This document shows, in pieces, positions 37,201 to 49,200 of a DNA stretch of 64,000 bases. Each line of letters opens with the position of its first letter. Position 1 is the first letter of the stretch. A program made the translations under genes and the position numbers. Origin of the DNA: Cydia pomonella (lineage: Eukaryota > Arthropoda > Insecta > Lepidoptera > Tortricidae); the NCBI RefSeq assembly GCF_033807575.1, contig NC_084711.1, forward strand, positions 1 to 64,000. Direction: 5' to 3'. Below the pieces are notes generated by a model. It had not been told where the DNA came from and did no database searches. It worked only from the letters and a program-made list of their open reading frames with translations.

Positions 37201-40200
37201 GCGGAACTCCGAGTGCCACGCGAACACGTCGGGCATGAGCGAGTGCATGGCGACCACAGCGTGACGTACGTACCTCGTGCAGCCGTCGTACTAAACCAGC
37301 AGTGCCGGCGCCGGCGCCGCCCTCGCCCGCGAGCGCGGCCACCGGCGCGAACCACTCGCGGAACTCCGAGTGCCACGCGAACACGTCGGGCATGAGCGAG
37401 TGCATGGCGACCACAGCGTGACGTACGTACCTCGTGCAGCCGTCGTACTAAACCAGCAGTGCCGGCGCCGGCGCCGCCCTCGCCCGCGAGCGCGGCCACC
37501 GGCGCGAACCACTCGCGGAACTCCGAGTGCCACGCGAACACGTCGGGCATGAGCGAGTGCATGGCGACCACAGCGTGACGTACGTACCTCGTGCAGCCGT
37601 CGTACTAAACCAGCAGTGCCGGCGCCGGCGCCGCCCTCGCCCGCGAGCGCGGCCACCGGCGCGAACCACTCGCGGAACTCCGAGTGCCACGCGAACACGT
37701 CGGGCATGAGCGAGTGCATGGCGACCACAGCGTGACGTACGTACCTCGTGCAGCCGTCGTACTAAACCAGCAGTGCCGGCGCCGGCGCCGCCCTCGCCCG
37801 CGAGCGCGGCCACCGGCGCGAACCACTCGCGGAACTCCGAGTGCCACGCGAACACGTCGGGCATGAGCGAGTGCATGGCGACCACAGCGTGACGTACGTA
37901 CCTCGTGCAGCCGTCGTACTAAACCAGCAGTGCCGGCGCCGGCGCCGCCCTCGCCCGCGAGCGCGGCCACCGGCGCGAACCACTCGCGGAACTCCGTGTG
38001 CGACGCGAACACGTCGGGCATGAGCGAGTGCATGGCGACCACAGCGTGACGTACGTACCTCGTGCAGCCGTCGTACTAAACCAGCAGTGCCGGCGCCGGC
38101 GCCGCCCTCGCCCGCGAGCGCGGTCACCGGCGCGAACCACTCGCGGAACTCCGTGTGCGACGCGAACACGTCGGGCATGAGCGAGTGCATGGCGACCACA
38201 GCGTGACGTACGTACCTCGTGCAGCCGTCGTACTAAACCAGCAGTGCCGGCGCCGGCGCCGCCCTCGCCCGCGAGCGCGGCCACCGGCGCGAACCACTCG
38301 CGAAACTCCGTGTGCGACGCGAACACGTCGGGCATGAGCGAGTGCATGGCGACCACAGCGTGACGTACGTACCTCGTGCAGCCGTCGTACTAAACCAGCA
38401 GTGCCGGCGCCGGCGCCGCCCTCGCCCGCGAGCGCGGCCACCGGCGCGAACCACTCGCGGAACTCCGAGTGCGACGCGAACACGTCAGGCATGAGGAAGT
38501 GCATGAGCGACCACAGCTCCAGCAGGCTGTTCTGCAGCGGCGTGCCCGTCAGCAGCAGCCGCCTGAAACATACAAGCGTGTTAACGCAAGACCTGTACGG
38601 ATCGAGGTCTCTGTTAGTCTGGAAGTAGCAAGTTGTTAGCTCACCTGTCCGTCTGAAAGTTGAGCAGCATCTGCCAGCGCTGGCTCTTGAAGTTCTTGAT
38701 GTTCTGCGCCTCGTCGAGCACTAAGTACCGCCATCGCTTGCGACGGAAGGACTGGTGGTCCTGCACGACCAGCTTGTAGGACGTGATGCACACGTGGAAC
38801 GAGTTCGGCTTCGTCCAGCCCACGCGCTTCAGCTTGCGCTCCTGCACAACACACGCGTCAAACCAAGTCAGCAACCTTATTCTTGCTCACTAAACAGAGA
38901 AGTTTGAATGACCACCAAGCTAGACTGCAAAAGATGGTCTAGTTAGTTTTGTGTTAGAGGAACAAAACAAGTGTTATATTGAAAGGAATTGTTTGAATTG
39001 GGTGTCGTTGCCAGCAGCAGTAGCTCCCATAATGTGTTAAAAAGACATTTTTTTGTTAATTTTGCAGTGCTCTCTTGAGGGTATTATTATTTATTTATTT
39101 ATTTAAACGTTTTTGCACAAATATACAAAAAAGAGTACGACTGGTGGTGGTGGACTTAATGCCTAAACAGAAACAAGAGGAGAGAGAGAGGGTATGACGA
39201 AAATTACCTTGATGGTCCCATAGTATGTGAGGATCTTGAAGGCGGGGCACCACTTCTTGAACTCCATCTCCCAGTTGAGCACGACGGAGGTGGGCGCCAC
39301 CACGAGGTGCGGCCCCCAGTCCTGCCGCTCGAGCGCCAGGTGCGCGAGCAGGGCGATGGTCTGGATGGTCTTGCCGAGCCCCATCTCGTCGGCCAGGATG
39401 CCGTTGAGCGCGCGCGCGTGCATGGTGGCCAGCCAGTGCAGCCCCACGTGCTGGTACTCGCGCAGCGGGTGCTTGAGCAGGCGCGGCACGGGCGTGGCCA
39501 CGGCCGTGGACTGCAGCGTGGTGCCGGTGGGCTGCAGCGTGGCGGCGAGCGACGCGGCCGCCTCCACGCGCCGCTCGGAGCCGGCGCCCGGGTCGTCCAC
39601 CAGCGTGGCCAGCTTCTCGGAGCCGCCGCTCGCCGAGGACGACGCCGACTCCGAGTCGTCGCTGTCCGGCTCGCTCTCGTCGCGCTCGCTGTCGCTGTCG
39701 GGCGGCGGCGGCGGCGGCGGCGGCGCGGTCGAGTACCGCCGCCGCAGCTCCTCGATGTCGAGGTCGGCCTCCTCCTGCAGCGCGTCGATCTCCTGCTTGT
39801 GGTCGGAGCGCTCTTGGCGCTCCTGCTCGGCGATGGTGTCCTCGTCGTCGGCCGAGTCGGCGTCGGCGCTGTAGTCGGAGGAGCCGGGGGAGGGCGGCGG
39901 GGAGGGCGCGGCGGGCGTGTAGCCGGGGGGGAGCAGCTCGGGCAGCGCGAGCCGCGACTCGCGCCGCAGCGCCTCGATCTCGTCGCGGTGGTGCGACGCG
40001 TCATGCTAAACGAGAAATTGCTCATGTGTCATGTGGATGATAGAGGTTATGTCACATTCGGTAACCTGTGACGTGTCGGATGTCGTAAATTGTATGTGGT
40101 ATGAGATGGAGGACGGGCTCATGGACATCCACCGACCCGCTGCGCTGGGTAGAATTGTAAAGAAGGCCTGCCAAGGATCTATATGGGCGCCAATTATTAG

Positions 40201-43200
40201 GACTGCGGAAAATAGTATAGAATGGAGAGCCTCAGTACAGGAAATAACGACCTCCTGTGGGCGAGACCCTCAGTCTAGAGGAAACGAGTTCTGCCTCAGA
40301 AGAAGATTCGGTGAGTGATACCTGCGCCTCCTGCTCGGCCTGCGCGATGGTCTCCTCGTCGTCGCTGTCGGGCCCTCGCGGGGTGAACTCGTCGTCGGAG
40401 GGCGGCGTGTCGGGCTGCGGCTGCAGACTGGCGGCCAGCTGGCGCGAGTACTGCTCCGTGCGGTCCACGATGATGGACAGCTGCTCGTCCAGCGCCTCCT
40501 TGCGCGCGCGCTCCACGCGCCGCGACCGCTTCCACTCCACCAACTGGACGACATACACGGTCAAACCCGAGCGACAAGTTCCGAGCTGGTTCAATGGCAG
40601 AACCATTTCACTAAAGCACCTCAAATACTTCCAGTTCGGAACTTTCCACATAGTAAGCCTGTTCATCCGACCTCAACCAACAACGAATATGAAGGAAAAT
40701 CTAAACATAAAGTCATAATTAATTTGAATCCTTGACATTTGTAGGAATTAGAATTATAGCATTCTAATATATCATGTGTTTTACACGCAATTCATACCTT
40801 TTCGACATTAAGCCAGAAAGTCCTGATCTCCTTGGCCGCGAAGGCGGCTATCCTCTTCAGCTGCAGCTCCTGCGCCTTCTCCGCCTTCTGCGCCGCGGCT
40901 GCCTTGTCTTGGAAATATTTCTGCACGGCTCGGGCACACTGCCAAATATTAAATAACAGTGCAATTGGTTAATTGACAACATTTCATTTTTATAAAACCT
41001 GAATTGTTACATATGTTTTGAAAGTTTTTTACTTCCTGGACACTGCATTATATTAATATAATAAATTTAACAACGCTTATTACGAAAAATACAAAAGAAC
41101 AAAAAAATGATGTGATTTTACCAATTCTGCGGCAAAATACGTGAAATGTCATTGCCATTCATCACGAAAAAAAATTAGCTGTCATAATATTGGATTTGAC
41201 ATTGTTAATTAAATACGACGTGTTGATTGAAATTCAAAACAAAAACAAATTTATTTACATAATTAAGTTACTATCTACTAATCTTTTTAAAAATGGACGA
41301 AGCCGTATGGATCGATGAGGTATATACTCCGCCAAAGTATACCAAATACTGTTTCGTCCCCTACTGCAAAAATTATTCGTCGAAGACATCGGACAAATAT
41401 TTAATTACATTACATTCGTTTGTGTTTTTCCGTCGCTGCGTCGTATCCGTATGAAAGCCTGGTGTCGTATTCATATATCAGTATCCGTTATAATATCCAA
41501 ATTATCGTAGAAATCTGATATTTAATCAAAATTGTTTTAAAACAACAACGGACCAGTTTAAAACATTGAAAATGACAGACAATGTCAGATTAATTAAGTC
41601 ATGTTTTTTTTTCAATCGAGATAAGACCTAGCTTCTAGCGTAGAACTGAAGTTACGCCATTTTAGAATTAATAATAAGTTAAATACAAGGGTGTCATGAT
41701 GGAGTCAGGAGTTGGTCATCAGAACTCCTAATCTACTCATCATAACTCCATCGTGTTTGGGCTCAATAGATTTGCCCTGACGAGCACCATCGATCTAGAT
41801 GAGGTCCAGGGTCTCACGATGGAGTCAGGAGTTGGTCACCAGAACTCCTAATCTACTCATCATAACTCGATCATGTTTGGGCTCAATAGATTTACCCTGA
41901 CGAACACCATCGATCTAGATGAGGTCTAGGGTCTCATGATGGAGTCAGGAGTTGGTCATCAAAATGGCAATTCTACTCATTATAACTCCATTATAGGTAG
42001 CCAACCTGCCAATCGTTTACGCTACGACAACGAAACGGTATCTGTCTCTCTATCGCACTAATATTCGCAAATGGTTGGCATCTTGGCTAGGCACTATGGG
42101 TGCATAGCGAACATGCCGATCGTTTACGATTCGGCAGCGAAACACTATCTGTCTCTCTATCGCACTAATATGCGCAAACGAATGACATATTGGCTAGGCA
42201 CCATGGATGCATAGCCAATAAGCCAATCAGAGAGACAGATATTTTTTCGTTGTCGTAGCGTAAGCGATTGGCTGTTGGCGGTGCACCAGTGGTGCCTAGA
42301 CAACATGCAAATCGTTTGCGCATATTAGTGCGATAGAGAGACAGATAGTGTTTCCTTGTCGTGTCGTAAACGATTGGTATGTTGGCTACGCACCCATATT
42401 GGCGGCCTGCTTCTTCCAATTGCACTCGTGCGCGAAGTCCCGCGCGAGCCAGGCCATCTCCTCCAGCACGTAGTCCCAGTGCGTCTGGGTCGGGTGGGCA
42501 TGTGGGGCAGGACACACTAACCTTCTTGGCGGCCTGCTTCTTCCAATTGCACTCGTGCGCGAAGTCCCGCGCGAGCCAGGCCATCTCCTCCAGCACGTAG
42601 TCCCAGTGCGTCTGGGTCAGCTGGGCATGTGGGGCAGGACACACTAACCTTCTTGGCGGCCTGCTTCTTCCACTTGCGCTCGTGCGCGAAGTCCTGCGCG
42701 AGCCAGGCCATCTCCTCCAGCAGGTAGTCCCAGTGCGTCTGGGTAAGGTGGGCATGTGGGGCAGGACACACTAACCTTCTTGGCGGCCTGCTTCTTCCAC
42801 TTGCGCTCGTGCGCGAAGTCCTGCGCGAGCCAGGCCATCTCCTCCAGCAGGTAGTCCCAGTGCGTCTGGGTAAGGTGGGCATGTGGGGCAGGACACACTA
42901 ACCTTCTTGGCGGCCTGCTTCTTCCACTTGCGCTCGTGCGCGAAGTCCTGCGCGAGCCAGGCCATCTCCTCCAGCAGGTAGTCCCAGTGCGTCTGGGTAA
43001 GGTGGGCATGTGGGGCAGGACACACTAACCTTCTTGGCGGCCTGCTTCTTCCACTTGCGCTCGTGCGCGAAGTCCTGCGCGAGCCAGGCCATCTCCTCCA
43101 GCAGGTAGTCCCAGTGCGTCTGGGTAAGGTGGGCATGTGGGGCAGGACACACTAACCTTCTTGGCGGCCTGCTTCTTCCACTTGCGCTCGTGCGCGAAGT

Positions 43201-46200
43201 CCTGCGCGAGCCAGGCCATCTCCTCCAGCAGGTAGTCCCAGTGCGTCTGGCTAAGGTGGGCATGTGGGGCAGGACACACTAACCTTCTTGGCGGCCTGCT
43301 TCTTCCACTTGCGCTCGTGCGCGAAGTCCTGCGCGAGCCAGGCCATCTCCTCCAGCAGGTAGTCCCAGTGCGTCTGGGTAAGGTGGGCATGTGGGGCAGG
43401 ACACACTAACCTTCTTGGCGGCCTGCTTCTTCCACTTGCGCTCGTGCGCGAAGTCCTGCGCGAGCCAGGCCATCTCCTCCAGCAGGTAGTCCCAGTGCGT
43501 CTGGGTAAGGTGGGCATGTGGGGCAGGACACACTAACCTTCTTGGCGGCCTGCTTCTTCCACTTGCGCTCGTGCGCGAAGTCCTGCGCGAGCCAGGCCAT
43601 CTCCTCCAGCAGGTAGTCCCAGTGCGTCTGGGTAAGGTGGGCATGTGGGGCAGGACACACTAACCTTCTTGGCGGCCTGCTTCTTCCACTTGCGCTCGTG
43701 CGCGAAGTCCTGCGCGAGCCAGGCCATCTCCTCCAGCAGGTAGTCCCAGTGCGTCTGGGTAAGGTGGGCATGTGGGGCAGGACACACTAACCTTCTTGGC
43801 GGCCTGCTTCTTCCACTTGCGCTCGTGCGCGAAGTCCTGCGCGAGCCAGGCCATCTCCTCCAGCAGGTAGTCCCAGTGCGTCTGGGTAAGGTGGGCATGT
43901 GGGGCAGGACACACTAACCTTCTTGGCGGCCTGCTTCTTCCACTTGCGCTCGTGCGCGAAGTCCTGCGCGAGCCAGGCCATCTCCTCCAGCAGGTAGTCC
44001 CAGTGCGTCTGGGTAAGGTGGGCATGTGGGGCAGGACACACTAACCTTCTTGGCGGCCTGCTTCTTCCACTTGCGCTCGTGCGCGAAGTCCTGCGCGAGC
44101 CAGGCCATCTCCTCCAGCAGGTAGTCCCAGTGCGTCTGGGTAAGGTGGGCATGTGGGGCAGGACACACTAACCTTCTTGGCGGCCTGCTTCTTCCACTTG
44201 CGCTCGTGCGCGAAGTCCTGCGCGAGCCAGGCCATCTCCTCCAGCAGGTAGTCCCAGTGCGTCTGGCTAAGGTGGGCATGTGGGGCAGGACACACTAACC
44301 TTCTTGGCGGCCTGCTTCTTCCACTTGCGCTCGTGCGCGAAGTCCTGCGCGAGCCAGGCCATCTCCTCCAGCAGGTAGTCCCAGTGCGTCTGGGTAAGGT
44401 GGGCATGTGGGGCAGGACACACTAACCTTCTTGGCGGCCTGCTTCTTCCACTTGCGCTCGTGCGCGAAGTCCTACGCGAGCCAGGCCATCTCCTCCAGCA
44501 GGTAGTCCCAGTGCGTCTGGGTAAGGTGGGCATGTGGGGCAGGACACACTAACCTTCTTGGCGGCCTGCTTCTTCCACTTGCGCTCGTGCGCGAAGTCCT
44601 GCGCGAGCCAGGCCATCTCCTCCAGCAGGTAGTCCCAGTGCGTCTGGGTAAGGTGTGCATGTGGGGCAGGACACACTAACCTTCTTGGCGGCCTGCTTCT
44701 TCCACTTGCGCTCGTGCGCGAAGTCCTGCGCGAGCCAGGCCATCTCCTCCAGCAGGTAGTCCCAGTGCGTCTGGGTAAGGTGGGCATGTGGGGCAGAACA
44801 CACTAACCTTCTTGGCGGCCTGCTTCTTCCACTTGCGCTCGTGCGCGAAGTCCTGCGCGAGCCAGGCCATCTCCTCCAGCAGGTAGTCCCAGTGCGTCTG
44901 GGTAAGGTGGGCATGTGGGGCAGGACACACTAACCTTCTTGGCGGCCTGCTTCTTCCACTTGCGCTCGTGCGCGAAGTCCTGCGCGAGCCAGGCCATCTC
45001 CTCCAGCAGGTAGTCCCAGTGCGTCTGGGTAAGGTGGGCATGTGGGGCAGGACACACTAACCTTCTTGGCGGCCTGCTTCTTCCACTTGCGCTCGTGCGC
45101 GAAGTCCTGCGCGAGCCAGGCCATCTCCTCCAGCAGGTAGTCCCAGTGCGTCTGGGTAAGGTGGGCATGTGGGGCAGGACACACTAACCTTCTTGGCGGC
45201 CTGCTTCTTCCACTTGCGCTCGTGCGCGAAGTCCTGCGCGAGCCAGGCCATCTCCTCCAGCAGGTAGTCCCAGTGCGTCTGGGTAAGGTGGGCATGTGGG
45301 GCAGGACACACTAACCTTCTTGGCGGCCTGCTTCTTCCACTTGCGCTCGTGCGCGAAGTCCTGCGCGAGCCAGGCCATCTCCTCCAGCAGGTAGTCCCAG
45401 TGCGTCTGGGTAAGGTGGGCATGTGGGGCAGGACACACTAACCTTCTTGGCGGCCTGCTTCTTCCACTTGCGCTCGTGCGCGAAGTCCTGCGCGACCCAG
45501 GCCATCTCCTCCAGCAGGTAGTCCCAGTGCGTCTGGGTAAGGTGGGCATGTGGGGCAGGACACACTAACCTTCTTGGCGGCCTGCTTCTTCCACTTGCGC
45601 TCGTGCGCGAAGTCCTGCGCGAGCCAGGCCATCTCCTCCAGCAGGTAGTCCCAGTGCGTCTGGGTAAGGTGGGCATGTGGGGCAGGACACACTAACCTTC
45701 TTGGCGGCCTGCTTCTTCCACTTGCGCTCGTGCGCGAAGTCCTGCGCGAGCCAGGCCATCTCCTCCAGCAGGTAGTCCCAGTGCGTCTGGGTAAGGTGGG
45801 CATGTGGGGCAGGACACACTAACCTTCTTGGCGGCCTGCTTCTTCCACTTGCGCTCGTGCGCGAAGTCCTGCGCGAGCCAGGCCATCTCCTCCAGCAGGT
45901 AGTCCCAGTGCGTCTTGGGCCGCGGCGGCTCGCACACGCGCGGCAGCCGCCGCTCCGCCCACAGCCCGGCGCGAGCCAGCTCGGCCACGCGCGCGGCCAC
46001 GTACGCTTCTTGTCGTGCCTGAACAATAAAACGAATCATTATTCACTAATAAATCTAACAATACATTCAATTGTTAAGGTGCCATGGGTTCAACCAGCAC
46101 TTTTTGAAAAATCGTAGCGCTGTTTACAAACTTTCATTTTTTTATAGTTGTTAATAATAAGCCCTTTATTTCCATGCAAATTTACATATAGATTTTATAA

Positions 46201-49200
46201 AGTAATTAAATTTAGTGTTTTTTTTTTCTTTTCTTTACATGGCCCCGCTTTGGGTAAAGGTAAAGGCGAAAAAAAAGATAAAATGTAAAAAATAGTAATT
46301 TTTTAACTTTGTTATTATTTCTCGAGTGATTGTGTAAAATTCTCTGAGACATTTATCTTGAAATTTATGCCCTGATTCATAAGCTATCTAACGATAATTA
46401 TTTTTTAAATGTGCGACAGATAAATGGACAGATAATGGTACATTAACCAAGTGTAGTCGTGTTTGGCGCCATAAAACTTTGGAAGTGTGCATTTTTGAAA
46501 TGGTTGAGAAAAACCATAGGTATGGGGGTCGATTTGTCGATAAAATTCATCGTACTATACGTGGTTAACGGCTTCACTATACGTCAGCTGCAGAGAAAAA
46601 GTACACCCCCCTGCATACAAAACTTCTTTGCAGGGGTATGTTTTCTGTGCAGCTGACTACCATCAAGCTGAAGATGGAGACAGGAGGTAGCCATACGAAT
46701 TCTGTGATAAAGAAACGCAACCGAATTGTGTTTGAGGGTTTTAGAATTATCTCGATGAGTATTAGTTGCATGTAATACGGTATAATATGCTTGCCAAAAA
46801 ATATTAATAGCTATGTTGAGACCTTTCTCTAGGAACTTCATTGATTCGAAATCTGATTAAACAACTTTCACTTGATATAAAAAATTACGAACATAGATAG
46901 GACTAAACAAGGCTCCGAATCCAATTAAATTTCCAAACCGTTATTATGTACTTGGCATTCTTAAAACCGTTATTTTTTAAACCGGTTTTTCCATATTCCA
47001 AGATTATATTATAGGACATTATTACAAAACGTGACTAAAGCCCCACAGTATGCTCAATAAGGCTTGTGTTGTGAGTACTTAGACAACGATATATATATTA
47101 TATAAATATTTATAAATACATAATATAAACTGAAGTAAAACCAAAATAAACCGGTAATTACTGCTATTTTAAAAACCGATTCCGAGCGTTGGGTCTAAAA
47201 CGCACCATTAAACATTTGTAACAATGATTGCACTAAAATATAAAAAAATGCTTCTGATAATAGGCAATTTTATTTTTGGCCGAACACATACGCACGACTA
47301 ACGCTAAGGAGCAAATCACATGGTATCCAGTGAAAAATGACGCTAATTGCTTCAATCCAATCAGCTTCAGTGTCGCAACTGATGGGCGATGAATTTGGAG
47401 AAAAAGAAAGTAGCTTCAGCCCGACCTTCTCCACCATCTCGGTGGGCGGCGGCGGGTCGGGCGCGAGCGGCTCGGGCGGCGGCACGGGCGGCGGCCGGCG
47501 CGCCTCCAGGAACGACACCAGCTGCGGCGCGGGCGGCCGCTTGCGCCACGCCGCGTAGTCCATCATGTTGCCGCCAGCCTGCAGGAAGTACAGCTCGCTG
47601 AGCTGCTCCGTGTACCTGCACCAACATCACTGTTATCCCAAGAGTCGCCTATTAAATGAACATGCAACACTTTTTTCAATCAATTATTTGTATTTGTATG
47701 CAAAAGGAAAAATAAATTCTTAAAAATCTAGGAATGTTACGCGAAATGCGTTCTTCGAAGTTCATCTATCAAAATCATCATCATATCATATATTGCATAT
47801 ACATGTGTTACAATAGGTATTTATAGGGTTCCGTGCCCAAAGGGTACAACGGACCCTATTACTAAGACTCCGCTGTCCGTCCGTCCGTCTGTCACCAGGC
47901 TGTATCTCATGAACCGTGATGGTTACACGGTTGAAATTTTCACAGATAATGTGTTACTGTTGCCGCTATAACAACAAATACTAAAAATCAGAATGAAATA
48001 AATATTTAAGGGGCCTCCCATACAACAAACGTAATTTTTTTTGCCGTTTTTATAGATAATGGTACGGAACCCTTACGTAATTACATTACTTGTTCATTTT
48101 AAATATATAATAAGTAAATTTAAAGGTAAGTATGCCATTTATATTCATTTTAATTTGCACAATTTCATTATTTATTCAATAATGTCAGTAAAGGATTCGT
48201 TTAAGGAGTAGTAGCACTTTTGTTGTAATAGTGACCAAATTCAATTCAATTCAAATCGTTTAATTCAGGTAAAACCCATTATTACATTTCAAATAACATA
48301 CATACATATAATCACGCCTATTTCCCGAAGGGGTAGGCAGAGACCACGGATTTCCACTTGCTACGATCCTGACATACCTCTTTCGCTTCCTTCACTTTCA
48401 TGACATTCCTCATACACGCTCGTCGGTTTAGGGTGCTCTTGACCTGGCCTTTCTTCAGGATTTCCCCGATTTGATCAGAGAAAGTCCGCCGAGGTCTACC
48501 CCTTCCAGCTCCCTCTTCTACTTCTCCCTTATACACTCTCTTTGTTAACCTTCTTTAAAATAGCAACCACAATAATAATAATAATCGTTTCAGCGAACGG
48601 TCTCATAGCGAAGAGGCTCGACCAATATCTTGAGACTCTCGCTAGATGGTTGGATCAAGGGTCAGTTGCAGAAGGCGGTGATCTTGGACACGACATGGAT
48701 AGTCCGGCGTTTCCTCTCTCTGCAGCCCTGACCACCGGCAGCTTGGACCCTGCCCCGCTGCTGGCGGCACCCTGGGTTAGGGTATTATTATTCTGATGTT
48801 TTTTTTACTATTTATGAATATAAAGGTAGTCTGAAGGCGGCTGTCTTGCTACCAAAAAGTTCGCGAACATTGCGGGCATGTGAGCACACCATTTGCGTAA
48901 TTATAGTGCATAGCCGCGGGTAGTCTGGCTTTTATATCGTCGCGCTTGGCATCCAGCTCTGAGCGCCGACGAGCTTCGAATTCAGCTACTTTGGCATTTA
49001 TAGTAGCCCGCCACTCCATTCGTATGGCTGCCTGCTGCTCCCATCGCGAGGGCTCTATGCGACACTTTTTCATGTGCCGCTTAAGCACATCTTTGTACCT
49101 GAGGAATTGGTCACCCTGTTTCCGCTTGCCCTCCTCAAGCTCAGAATAAAAGATGCGCTTAGCCACACGCTGGTCGTTCATCCGCGAAACGTGACCGCAC

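Noticed and set aside
42399..45823. CRISPR-like array or tandem protein repeats of about 121 residues
   Set aside because: The 127-bp units have no unique spacers and the genome is an insect. The 121-residue frames read through donor and intron sequence and are simply phase-shifted copies of HSA coding DNA.
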